From: Quercus robur
Lineage: Eukaryota; Streptophyta; Magnoliopsida; Fagales; Fagaceae
Length of the DNA stretch: 64,000 nucleotides
Direction: 5' to 3'
Assembly (NCBI RefSeq): GCF_932294415.1
Contig: NC_065543.1
Span: 2,864,976-2,928,975 of the forward strand
How positions within the stretch are numbered: the stretch's first letter is position 1; each line of letters begins with the position of its first letter. The notes beneath the pieces were generated by a model that saw only the letters and a program-made list of their open reading frames with translations, made no database searches and was not told where the DNA came from. Positions 1-10,665 of this stretch are shown here, piece after piece. The translations under genes and the position numbers were made by a program.

Positions 1-1200
1 GCCAAACAAACCCTTGGATTTTTTTTCTTCTAGTTTAAATAACTTGAATAAAGTAGATTTGATTTTTTTTTTCCTATTTAATATATGGATCAAAATGATT
101 TAATGATTAGTAAAAGTGTCTTCCATCTCCGTTTTAGGCTATGCATTCCCAACAAACAGAAAAAACAATAAACAATTTCTTCCATTAGCACAAAATGGTT
201 GCAGCAATAATAAGGATCTAAGCACACACATGTCTCAACATAAACTGAAAATACATGTCTCAACATTGTTGAAATGATATATTAGAGCATTATCAAGAGC
301 CAAAGTAACAGGATGACAACCACAGAAACAACTAGTTAAAACATTTATATCAAAACTATGTTGTGCAGTAACCCCATCCTATTAACTGTCAATAGCCATT
401 ATAAACTTTTAGAAGATTTATCATAACTATGTTGTTCAGTAGGCAGAGGAGCGAGATAATACCCATAACTTGCTTCATGTAATTAAAGACATCATGCACA
501 AGACAATTTTTACATTTCACAAAAAGAACATAACTTGTTCACAAGAACAAAAACAATGAACATTATTACAAGGGAGAGTAACAGTAATCATAACATTAGG
601 ATAATCACCTCAACAGATGGAGAAACAAGTAGATCACGACCCAAAACCAATTCAAGAGGAAAGTACTTGAGAGTGAGTGAGTGACTGTGTGAGCTGTGAG
701 ATTGAATGTGAGTGACAGTCAGAGCGAGGCCGAGGCGTGGCTTCGTGCTCTTGTGCGTGGCTGCGTGAGTGATAGAGAGATTGAGGGTTAGGGCGAGGGC
801 GTGAGGCACTGAAGCGAGAGTTGAAATGAGATTATGAGAGGCGGATGGGTACTGGGTTAGTGACTTATGGGTTTACAGCTATATGTATGTATATATATAT
901 ATATAAGGGGTTTTTAGTAATTTCTTGCTAATTGGGTCATATCCCAGTCGGGTTTTGGGCCAGGTTTTTGATAAAACCCAAACCCAACCCAAATCCGCTT
1001 CGAGTTTTTTTTTTTTTAAAATCCATATCCAACCTCTATTCTTTATCGGGCTAGGTAAAATCTGGCCCATTAAAGTCAGGTCAGGACGAATATCCACGGG
1101 TCGGATCTAAATTGTCATCCCTAACTAAACCTATATATTCAGCCAATTTAAAATAATAATAAAATTGAATAGCATGAAAGACATGTCAGGATGCACTTAG
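1..1200. other. Non-coding, no recognisable gene
   Basis: I see no supportable gene. The stretch holds a GAGTGA-rich low-complexity patch around 669-800, a short (AT)n microsatellite near 889-906, and a GGGTTTTGGG/CCCAAACCC-rich patch around 940-1100. Frames open here are explained by biased composition. Confidence 0.5.
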
Positions 1201-1201
1201 A

Positions 1202-1686
1202 GTACGTTTGGTACACTGAATGGAGATTACGACATGAATTGTAATCTTTATTACTAGTAATAAAATGTGTTGTAATGTAATAACTAAACATATTCATTAG
1301 TTTGGTTATGAGTTATAACATTAGAATGAAACTTAACATTTATTTTAGGAAATATCTTACTCATACAATTATATCTCCTTAAAAATTGTTAATTTTAAAT
1401 TTAAGAGAGATATGTATTACTTTTATAATTTTTTATTTTTATAATGGTTAGATGTATATGGAAAGTTTGTTTTTTTTTGGAAATATATTAAGTTTTGAAA
1501 TTATTGCACTTACTAAGGAATAGCTAATACAACCTTTTAAAGAGGAATAATTATTCTTCATTTTGAAAAATAGCTATTCATAAGGAATAATTATACCTTG
1601 TAATAAAAATATAACCAAACTAAAGAAAAACTAAACCATAAGAATAACTATTACATTACAGCACTTATTACAATCTACCAACCATG
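1202..1686. repeat. Degenerate MITE-like inverted repeat
   Basis: The left end (GTACGTTTGGTACACTG) and the reverse complement of the right end (around GTTGGTAGATTGTAATAA) are related, and both arms carry variants of GTAATGTAATA followed by TAAAC. This fits an old AT-rich hAT-like non-autonomous DNA transposon. No target duplication could be fixed. Confidence 0.35.
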
Positions 1687-1790
1687 CCCTTACTGTTCTA
1701 CCTTGCAAATAGGTAGATGCAATTAGGAAGAGTGAGAGAAAGAGAGGAGCTTATCAAAAAAAGAGAGAAGGAAATAGATATATAGAGGCG

Positions 1791-1832
1791 GTTTGGATGG
1801 CGCGTTTTACGCGATTCAGTTTCAACGTTTTG

Positions 1833-1871
<39 letters not shown>

Positions 1872-2080
1872 CAGCGCATGAATAGTAAAATCACATGAAG
1901 TTCCTGTGCAGAGACAAAAATCACTGTTCACACACTATAACAGTACTGTTCACGCATTAAAAAATATTAAAAATGGATCCCACCGTACTATTTATATATT
2001 TAAAAATTATTTTACTACAATATTTTATATTTTTAGTTTTCAATTTCAGTAACAATAAGTTCAATCAAATCAGACTCATA
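1791..2080. repeat. hAT-like MITE with 37-nt T tract
   Basis: It begins with GTTTGGATGGCGCG and contains several blocks of the form 'cactgttcacgca', a layout I associate with a common hAT-type miniature element of woody plants. An uninterrupted run of T lies at 1835-1871. The right end is degraded. Confidence 0.45.
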
Positions 2081-3650
2081 GTCTGAGAAGAATAAAGAGG
2101 AGGAGAAGAGAAAGACGTAATGGTCTGGCAATGTATAAAAATAAAACGCGTTTTTGAACCTTTGCTAAAGTTTCCTTCCTTATCTCAATTATCAGAACAA
2201 GTTGGCCCACCAATTTACTTTTAATATGTATGTGTCAAAGCACTGAAAGCATTAATCGCAGTCCCTTTAAATACAGCTTTGTTTAAAAAGATTTGAAAAT
2301 TGTAATTTAAAGAGTGGTATAGAAATACATGTTTAAAATATTCATAATACAAAAAATATGTTTAGAACACTTTCCAAACATGTTTTTTTTTTTTTTTAAC
2401 AATAATTTTTAATGTTTGACAATTAAAAACTGTTATTAAAAATCTTGTACCAAATAACCCTTATTGTTTTACTTTTACTACCAACTAACTCATCGCTCAT
2501 CGCCCAGACACAATGCATTTACATAATCACAAATTTCAGGACACATTTATAAATTAATTCAGAGGTTAATTTGGTTCTTATCTTGGAAATTTTAGAAGAG
2601 TTCCAACTAATTACCATGACCCTTCTTTGTTTTAAAAAGCCTCATGAGATTCTTTGGTTTTTCGGTTTTTCCCAACCAACTCACCCAGAAAGAGTTTATA
2701 TTATCACAAATGTTGAGTTTATAATAAATTTGTCCCCCACACCACCCCACTTTACCCATCTTATAAAGTTTTTTTTTTTTTTTTAAGTTTTCCTTCATTT
2801 TTATGGATTATTTATGCAATTATTATTTTTATTTATACCATAATTAATAGATTATTGTTTCTTTTATGTGTCAGACTTCATTTGAAAAAGAATGAAAAAG
2901 TCTTCTATTTTTATTTATTTATTTTTATTAATGATTGTTAAAGGTTTGAGCCATAAAGGACAACAAATGTTGAAAAAAAGAACTAAGAGTTTAATTTTTC
3001 TAATTTGAATTTATTGTTTAAATTATTTTTTCTCATTTATAACAATTAATAATAACCAATTACGTATAATTTGTTTTAAAAATTTTTATACCCACGGGGT
3101 TAGCATTTCCTTCTAGAAGCTGACAGAACAGAAGAGATTGTTTTAACTCCGATTTGTTAATACAATTAATTAATTTGCCTTAACCTTTTGATTATCAAAA
3201 AATTTGCCTTAACCTTTTGTTGTCTGAAAAGTGAGCTCCGAGATCTGAATGGACTTGTCAAATTCAGAAGCAGATCAGACCAGATCACGTGAATAAAGTG
3301 TAGCTGGGATGTGATAGGACCAATGTGATGTCCCCAGGTTGTTGGCTACATTTCAACCTTGGAATTATTGAAGAGATTGCTACATGTCCAGACTCAACCA
3401 AACGAGAAATTATACGCTGAAATCATCTAAAATCATAATTTGAAGTCACTATTTGAGTTTAAAATGCGTGTGTAAGAGTTATTTCTCGTCTATTTTCCGA
3501 TGGCTATAATATCAAAAGAGAAAATTATGTTACATATACAATTTATTTTTTTGATCGGTACAAGTGTCCAAGACTTTGTCCCAACTAATCTTTGGGGGTG
3601 CACAGACATTGGCAAAGAGTTTCCCACAAATACTCTTTGGATAATTCACA
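2081..3650. other. Non-coding AT-rich stretch
   Basis: No coding region, RNA gene or clear repeat boundary could be supported. Short homopolymer runs occur near 2384 and 2770. Confidence 0.5.
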
Positions 3651-3792
3651 GGGTGATTAAATTCCCCTAATACACTTACATTGATACAATGTTGCACACA
3701 CGAACCTATTTCAGTTTTTTTTTTTTTTTGGGTGTATTAGTGAGTGTGCAACATTGTATCAATGTAAGTGTATTGGGGGAATTTAATCACCC
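3651..3792. repeat. Near-perfect 48-bp inverted repeat (hairpin)
   Basis: The arms 3651-3698 and 3745-3792 are inverted copies that differ at one position over 48 bp. They begin GGGTGATTAAATTCCCC and are separated by about 46 bp including a T run. The DNA would form a strong hairpin. It may be a young MITE end pair or a local inverted duplication. Confidence 0.8.
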
Positions 3793-3877
3793 TTTGAATT
3801 ATATACACAAAAAAAAAAAAAAAAAATTAGTGAGTGTGTAATAATCCTAATCATCTCAAAAGTTCATCTCTTTCTTA

Positions 3878-4900
3878 GGTTGCATTTGGACAAGCTTATA
3901 TTGGGTAGTTTTTTTTTATATTATTATTTAGCTTATTTTTGCTACTATTTATGAGTTTCATTGCACTTTTTGGTACTATTTATGGATCTCACTGTACTAT
4001 TTCAACTAACTTCTAATATGGCATTTGGTACGGGAAAATCCACATTACCCCTGGGATCTAGATTCTTAGAAATGTAATTTCTTGTAATCTGAATGCCTAG
4101 GAATATAGTTATTCCTATATTTGGTTTCATTCGGAATCTCTTAAGATTCCTAGGAATATAAGATAATAATGTTTGGTTTATTCCTAGAAATCTTAAATAA
4201 ATTATTTATTTTTCCTATTCTATCATTCAATTTGAATGTGAACTACCAAGTTCTTTAAAAAAAATCTTCCTCTAAATAAATAATGAAAAAAAAAATAAAA
4301 ACTATTAATAATTTGTTGAGCAACACACACACAACAGCAAAAGTGAATACCTGGCAACAATGGAGGGCCCCCTTCAAAAAAAAAAAAAATTCATACGTGA
4401 AACCTAAATAGAATTTTGTTAAATAATATATCAACAGAGTTGTCTATATTGTTTATGTTATTTTGGTGGAAAAAAGATAAAGATAGGAAAATATATTGAT
4501 GATTTGTTTTATATTTTATCTTAATTGCTTAAATATAAGGAAAAAGGGTTAAATTGTCAATTTATAAAAAATACAATTTTTTTTAAGTTTAGAAATCTGG
4601 ATACCTACCTGTTTTAAAAGGAATCTACAATTCTACTAAGAGAGGCTTAAAGGGAGAATTCAGATTCTCCAAGTATCTGATTCTCTGACGTGATTTGTAA
4701 CCAAACATTAGAATTTTTAAACATTTCTAAGAATCTTAAAATATTACCCCGTACCAAGAAATCTTAAAATATTAAACATTGGAATCTTTAAATATTACTC
4801 CATTCCAAACACCACATTAGTTTTATTTACAATACTTACAACAAATTTTTTTTAATATCAATTAAATAAGTTATTCTAAAAAATAGCCTTAAATGTATTT
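3878..4900. repeat. MITE interrupted by a second MITE
   Basis: The outer piece (3878-4013, resuming about 4819) carries the repeated phrase 'ctatttatg' typical of a common plant MITE. The inner element (about 4014-4818) has related inverted ends, TAATATGGCATTTGGTACGG on the left and the complement of ATTCCAAACACCACATTA on the right. Nesting is inferred from this order. The exact target duplication is unclear. Confidence 0.4.
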
Positions 4901-5162
4901 ATTTTCAACAGTTAAATCTTCACGTGAAAAGAGAAGTTTGGAGGGCCGATCTAAAAAAGGTAAAATATTTAGGCCAAGGAGCTCGTGAATTGTGCTAAAA
5001 TTTCAACCCACTCCGCACTGGCCGAATCAAAGAATGGCACAATTATTAGAACGAGTAGGACCATCAATTAATACGCCGAAAGAAGATGGGCTGTGTTGTT
5101 TTTCAAGATGGGGCCCAGGCTTGAACAAGCAAGACCAACACCGGTATTTTAAAAATTATAAA

Positions 5163-5325
5163 ATTTAGGCACAATATCTTATGTGCTTTTCTTTAGAATT
5201 TTTTCTTAAGATTTAGCCATATGGTTATTTAACTAAAAAATACTTTCATTTTATAAGAAAAAATTCATATGACAGAATCTTAAAAAGATAATCTAAGAAA
5301 CAGCACATAAGTACTGTATCTAAAT
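5163..5325. repeat. MITE, family shared with 57852-58012
   Basis: Inverted ends of about 25 bp: ATTTAGGCACAATATCTTA on the left and the complement of TAAGTACTGTATCTAAAT on the right. A second copy with the same end consensus and almost the same length (163 versus 161 bp) lies at 57852-58012. Confidence 0.6.
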
Positions 5326-5352
5326 CTTGCTCTTTTAGTAACTGTTTTCACA

Positions 5353-5554
5353 AAACATGGCAAAACAAGTCCTTATTAGTTTTGTGCTTTGCTTCTGGTT
5401 AACTTCTAATTTTTAAATATCAAATTGATAACAAATATAAATTTGACAAATATGAATTAATGAGAAATAAAAATTACAAGTTAACGAGAACCCAAGCACA
5501 AAACTAAGAACTTTTTTTGCTATAACAAAACTAAGAACTTGTTTTGCCATGTTT
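5353..5554. repeat. MITE with perfect 18-bp inverted ends
   Basis: The ends AAACATGGCAAAACAAGT (left) and ACTTGTTTTGCCATGTTT (right) are perfect inverted copies. The similarity continues inward through a TTAGTTTTGTGCTT block. An internal duplication of 'aaaactaagaactt' lies at the right end. Confidence 0.65.
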
Positions 5555-5707
5555 AAATTTAAACAATTTCAATCTTGTTGTATAAGAATAAGAGTTGTTT
5601 AATTTTTTCCCATATATCAATGCTCATTACACATTATTATTGCCGCTATTAAATGTTAAACAACGTCGCAAATGTTTTAAAACCTAAATCAATCTCAAAC
5701 TTGGCAA

Positions 5708-5854
5708 ATTATTGAATACTTCGGGAGTACCATAAATGCGTACTCTCCCTTTTCATATGAATTGTAAGTCCCACCATAAATTTAATTAATAGGACTCACA
5801 GTTATGTGAGAGAAAGGAATATACATTTATAATACTCTGGGAGTACCCAATAAT
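5708..5854. repeat. Short MITE
   Basis: Inverted ends of about 30 bp: ATTATTGAATACTTCGGGAG on the left and the complement of CTGGGAGTACCCAATAAT on the right. A GTACTCC core resembling these ends recurs in the outer repeat at 43553-44542. Confidence 0.55.
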
Positions 5855-6323
5855 TACCCCTCAAACTTAGAGCAAGTGGTACTCTCAACTTCAAAACTGA
5901 TTTTTATTTTGTTACAATTTAAGAAAAAATAAAAACATTAAAGCATCTCTTTTTGTTAATTTTCTTTTTTATTCCAAGATAACATTTTTTTTTTGTTTTT
6001 TTTTTTTTTTGCAAACATAACAAAATTAAGTCCTTGATTTTATTCTTTGTATCCCAACTAATTACTTTTATTTATTTTTATAATTTTATTTCTTGTTAGC
6101 GCATATTTGGATTTTAAAAAAGAAAACCAATTTGGTTCCTCAAAATTTAGATTCTTTATTAATTTTGCTTGATTGCTTAAATTTAAACAATTCTAACTTA
6201 TAAGCCCAAAAAAAATTGGCAAGAAAGAAAGAAAGAATATTTATGCCATTTCCTTATGAAAGAAAAAAGAATTAAATGATAAAACAAATTTAACAGACAA
6301 GAACGTACACATTGAATACTATT
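5855..6323. other. Non-coding flank of TE-1
   Basis: AT-rich with T runs near 5990-6010. No gene is seen. Confidence 0.5.
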
Positions 6324-6328
6324 TATGC

Positions 6329-6807
6329 TGATGGAACACAAATCCGTCAGTAAGAGTGAGCAGATGGAATCTCTTGTGGAATGTGAAGGTTTGCTCGACG
6401 AGGGACACCGGTGTGGTGTCTGCCACAAAGTCTCCGATGCCAAAGTTAGGATAACAATTAAAAACAGTAAAGAAGTCAAATGTAATTTCAGAGTATTTTT
6501 GCATATCTCTTCTTCTGTTGGTCGTATGAGAGTTTTATACCTGAGGCCTTAAGGGCTAGCCGTTGAGGCTGTTAATGCTCTCTGAAGTAACGCCCCTGGT
6601 CCAGTAATTAGACTTTTAAGAGGCTCCCAACGGTCTGCCTGGTTGATTTAGTAACTGCTCAGGTCATTGATTGACTGCATTGAATAACTCCCTGCCTTCG
6701 TCAGTGATGATGGCTTTCTTCGTTGTTTCTGATGACCTCGTCATGGATGATTCCGCCGTCACTAGTGTTATCTTCGTCAGCGGGATGTAGAATCGTCATT
6801 CCCGTCA
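6329..6807 (-). repeat. TE-1 3' LTR (479 bp)
   Basis: Read on the minus strand it runs from TGACGGG to TTCCATCA. It matches 15527-15979 with five substitutions seen by eye, plus a 26-bp segment present here (about 6779-6804) and missing from the other copy. It is flanked by TATGC at 6324-6328. Confidence 0.93.
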
Positions 6808-6826
6808 GTTGCCCCCCAGGTTCTGG
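6808..6826 (-). promoter_or_regulatory. TE-1 polypurine tract
   Basis: On the minus strand the purine-rich CCTGGGGGGCAAC abuts the start of the 3' LTR. This is where plus-strand DNA synthesis of an LTR retrotransposon is primed. TE-3 has the same GGGGCAAC next to its LTR. Confidence 0.75.
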
Positions 6827-7019
6827 GGTCGTTAGTGACACGTCATGACGATCACAGAAGATGAAAAGTTTTTTCTGGTGACTCTTGGGGTTCTGTTCCG
6901 CTTTTAATGCTTAGTGGCGGCGCTACACGCAATCATGGCCACGTGGCGCGTGATGGTCTGTGGAATTAATGGCATGACCCTTGGGTTTCCCGCTGGTTTT
7001 TCAATCGTTTTTTGGCCCA

Positions 7020-7029
7020 CATTTAAAAC
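7020..7029 (+). promoter_or_regulatory. TATA-like box upstream of TE-1 antisense gene
   Basis: CATTTAAAAC lies about 490 bp before the chosen ATG and 210 bp inside the 3' LTR boundary. A possible untranslated-leader intron follows (GT at about 7146, AG at about 7260). TE-2 and TE-3 have clearer TATA boxes at the equivalent place. Confidence 0.35.
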
Positions 7030-7511
7030 TTCTCTTTAACTTTTCTTCTACTTCTTAGAGAGTAAAGACAGACCGATTCTTTAGAGCATTTTCTTACATT
7101 CTCCACATTTCCTTGCGCTGTGCTTCTGCTGTTCCACCATTGGAGGTACGTTTTTCTTTCCTTTTTCTTTCTTCATTTTCTTCTTTTTACTGTAGCATAA
7201 TTTCTGATTTGCTATTCCCTTTCGCTTCTATTCTGTTGTTGGTTCTTGTTTTTCTTTTAGGGTTTCAGTTTCGTACCTTATTTTTCTGCCCTTCGATTTC
7301 TGTATTTTCCATGGTTGATAGCTTGGAGGTTAGGATAGCTTGCCCGTCGATCTCCTTCCTTTTTGCGCGTCTAGGGGGGTCTTTGGGTACTTACCCTTTT
7401 TTAGAAAATTTTGTGTACGAAGGCAATAGTCTGAGCGTCGTTTTGAGCGAATTGTTGCCCTTGCTCCGTCAATCGCTTAATTGGTTCGAGGGTTTAGGAG
7501 GGAGAGGATTA

Positions 7512-8924
7512 ATGTCTGAGGTTAGGTCTAGTGACCTTGAGACTGGGCTATCATCCAGTGGTGGCCCGGCTGAAGGAGATACAGCCGTCTCTGGCCCTCG
7601 AGAGGTTAGGGCTTTTTATGCCCTTAATGAGGTTTGTGGTCTGGATGACGAGACCGTGAATAGATTCAAGGATAGGTTTCAATTTCCGTCTAGGGTTCGT
7701 GTTCGTCTACCCAGGGAAAAAGATAGGGCCTGTCACTTTTTTCCAGGTGAAATCTGCTTTTACGAGTCAACCTTCACCTGTGGGCTTAGGCTTCCCGTCC
7801 ACCCGTTCCTGATGGAACTTTTAGATCACTTTGGTATAGCTCCTGGGCAGCTCATGCCTAACTCGTGGAGGATCGGCATCAACTGTATGCAAATATGGTT
7901 GGCTTCCAACGGGGATATGATCAGGATAGGCGAGCTCACCTACCTGTATCGTTTGAAAGAGTCTAAGGAGTGGGGGTATTATGAATTGGTCCCTTGGGAG
8001 AGAAAGACTAGGATCGTCAAGGGATTGCCCTCGTCATTCAGGTATTGGAAGTCGCGATTTTTCTTTGTGTCTGGGGACGACTTCGAGACTCAATCCAGCA
8101 GTGATTGGGGTGATATCCCGAGGTTGCTCCGTCGGTGGGGAACCCCGACCTTAGGTGCGTCAGTATTTCTCCCCGTTGTTTCAATTTTGCCAATTTTGAG
8201 ACTCTGGTCTTGCTAACCTCTTTACTTCTTTGCTTGGTATAGTTAAGAGACGGCTCGGACTGAAGAGACGGTATAAGGAACGCATAGAGACTGCGATCGG
8301 GTACGCTGAGACGATTGAAAGCTGGGACGAGCTGGTTGACCCCTGGTCTCTTGCGTTTTACAATCTCGGTCCTGACCCATCTCCTTTCGTTCTTCGTCAG
8401 CTTGGCATTGAAGGCAAAAAGAGTAAGTTTTGACTTCGTCAATGTTTGATTCTTTTTATGTACACTTAAGCAATTTTTGACTGGCATTTTCTTCTTGCAG
8501 AGATGACGACAAAATTCAACAAGGACATGTATGCAAAGATGAGATCAAAGAAGGACGAACCACTGTCCAATCTGGGGAAGAAGGCAGTGCGAGTTACTGG
8601 GAAAGGTCCTGCTTCCATGCCCCTTAGTATCGTCCCTTCCATAGCTTCCGAAACGACGAGGACTGCCTCCCCGACCGTCTCGATAGAGGAGATTCCCACT
8701 CCTGGCTCCAAAAGGCTGCGTGTGGTTAGCAAAGGGAAGGAGAAGACCGATACTCGTTCGTCCACCATTTGGGATGACGAGAAGTTGGCCATAGAGAGGG
8801 CTCATGAGGTCGTCACTCCAGCGGACTTGAAGGCTTTTTCTGACATGTCCCTAAACGATGTGGCTTCTCGTCATGTCCACAAACTCGTCCAGGTATGGAG
8901 TTCTTCCTTTTATATTTCATCATT

Positions 8925-8962
<38 letters not shown>

Positions 8963-9503
8963 GACGACTTCATAATTTCCTCCAGGTGTTGGGAGAGAGC
9001 CTCCATATTACCGCTGAATACCTCACTCAAGGGGCCAAGGTGGCGTCTCTGACAACCCGGATGGAGGCCTTGGAGAAAGAGAACTCTGACCTGAGGACGA
9101 ACCTGATCACTTCCATGGATGAGGCAACGACTTTGAAGGAGAAGGTTAAAGTGCTGGAGGACGATCTCAGAGTTGAGCGCGGGTTGACTCACGAGAAGGA
9201 CGAGCAGCTTCTTGCAGCCAAGGAGAAACTTGTGACCATCGCTGCTCGATCTGTGGAGGCTTTCCAGACCACTGACGAGTACAATACTGTGCTCTTCAGT
9301 TGGTATTTCAAAGGTTTCGAGCTTCTTCGGAGGTATATGATCAAGCATCCTTCTGGAGTCAAGTCAACCTGGAGAGTCTGGACTTGGAAGAAGTTGACAA
9401 GGAAATGGCTCTGGATGAGGCGGCTTCATCTTCTGCCCTTGGCGATGACGCGCCTGAGCCTGCTGCTGACGTACCGACCAGTGAAGGCACAGCCGATGCC
9501 TGA
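7512..9503 (+). CDS. TE-1 antisense gene (plant 'putative gypsy type transposon' family), four exons, one frameshift
   Basis: This gene runs opposite to gag-pol between the 3' LTR and the 3' end of pol. I infer exons 7512-8154, 8243-8422, 8501-8892 and 8986-9503, because GT-AG introns at these points keep one reading frame throughout. The product would be about 577 residues. Its N-terminal part contains a conserved block with FYESTFTCGLRLPVHPF and PNSWRIGINCMQIW, typical of the plant domain annotated as putative gypsy-type transposon protein. A basic linker and a coiled coil (LTTRMEALEKENSDL onward) follow, then an acidic tail. A one-base slip near 9360 throws the last 45 or so residues out of frame. 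The start is uncertain, and ATG 7311 is an in-frame alternative. Its function is unknown. Confidence 0.75.
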
Positions 9504-9805
9504 TTTTGATACTTAGAAAAATTTTTGTTTTATGGTGGGTGCCCGTCTTGTTTTGGGCTTTTTCTTTTTGTAAATCTAATTTCAAAACAGTTAATTTTAT
9601 TTTGGAAACAATGATAGTGGCCCAGTGGTAATGGGCTGGAATGAAGCGTACTTACTTTTCCTCTAGATATCTTGGCTGATTTTCATCTGTCTACAATTTT
9701 TGTGCTTTGTTAATTAGTTGTGGCATCCTGTTTTGATTTGATGTACTGCGCTCTTTTCTCCTTCAACTGACTTCTGCCACTTGTGACTTTAGGGGGTGCT
9801 GCCTG

Positions 9806-10180
9806 GGCGACTTATGTCCGTCCAGGCGAACTCTTGTTACTTAGTCTTTTAACCATACTTTTATGGTCGTCAGTAACTTACATCCGTCAAGGCGGAATCT
9901 TGTTACTTAGTCTTTTAACCATACTATTATGGTCGTCAGTAACTTACATCCGTTAAGGCGGAATCTTGTTACTTAGTCTTTTAACCATACTTTTATGGTC
10001 GTCAGTAACTTACATCCGTTAGGGCGGAATCTTGTTACTTAGTCTTTTAACCATACTTTTATGGTCGTCAGTAACTTACATCCGTCAAGGCGGAATCTTG
10101 TTACTTATTCTTTTAACCATACTATTATGGTCGTCAGTAACTTAGATCCGTCAAGACGGAATCTTGTTACTTAGTGATTA
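9806..10180. repeat. 66-bp tandem repeat array in TE-1
   Basis: About five and a half units of 66 bp. The phrase CGTCAGTAACTTACATCCGT recurs at 66-bp spacing (for example from 9868 and 9934). The first unit is the most divergent. The array lies between the convergent ends of the antisense gene and pol. Confidence 0.92.
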
Positions 10181-10275
10181 ATAGGCCTCACGGTCGACCA
10201 GCACTACCTGCGCAAAAACATCAGAGGAATAATACTTTTATTAACTTCAATAACGAATGCATTCATGTATTACAT

Positions 10276-10665
10276 TTACTCATGGTATTTCTTTAAATGC
10301 TCAATGTTCCAAGGGCGAGGGAGCTTTTGTCCATCCATAGTTTCCAGATGGTAACTTCCTTGTCTAGAGTAGTGAATGACGCGATAAGGCCCTTCCCATG
10401 TAGGGCCCAGCTTCCCTTGAGTAGGGTCTTTAGTCGCTATAGTGACTTTGCGAAGGACGAGGTCCCCTATGTCCAGACGCCTGAGTTTGACCCTCTTGTT
10501 GTAGTACTCGGCCATCTTTTTTTGATACTTCGTCATTCTACCGGACGCGTTGTCTCTTACTTCATCCAGGCAATCCAGGTTGTACCGCAGTTCCTCGTCA
10601 TTGAGTCCATCTCTGAAAGTTCCTCGTCTGATGCTTGTTACTCCAACTTCTACTGGGATTACTGC
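10276..10665 (-). CDS. TE-1 pol C-terminus (integrase tail)
   Basis: The last 129 codons of the polyprotein frame lie downstream of the TAG at 10666-10668. The segment contains LRRLDIGDLVLRKV and KLGPTWEGPYRV, the C-terminal integrase region conserved in plant Ty3/gypsy elements. It ends in a natural TGA at 10276-10278. No chromodomain is evident, as expected for the Tat lineage. Confidence 0.85.
   Translation of the reverse strand, partial: AVIPVEVGVTSIRRGTFRDGLNDEELRYNLDCLDEVRDNASGRMTKYQKKMAEYYNKRVKLRRLDIGDLVLRKVTIATKDPTQGKLGPTWEGPYRVIHYSRQGSYHLETMDGQKLPRPWNIEHLKKYHE

Noticed and set aside
588-809. 73-residue minus-strand open frame
   Set aside because: Its His/Ser/Thr-rich sequence comes from a GAGTGA-rich low-complexity patch.
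2571-2798. Overlapping short open frames on both strands
   Set aside because: No recognisable similarity, AT-rich context, and ends in homopolymer runs.
6198-6552. Overlapping open frames on both strands in the TE-1 3' LTR
   Set aside because: Nearly the same frames occur in the 5' LTR (15475-15750). They are LTR sequence read by chance, with no protein similarity.
8920-9348. Minus-strand open frame with a Lys run
   Set aside because: It is the complement of the antisense-gene coiled coil and of the intron T run. The plus-strand reading explains the conservation.
9806-10180. 66-bp repeats as a possible CRISPR array
   Set aside because: Units are contiguous with no unique spacers, and this is a plant nuclear retrotransposon.
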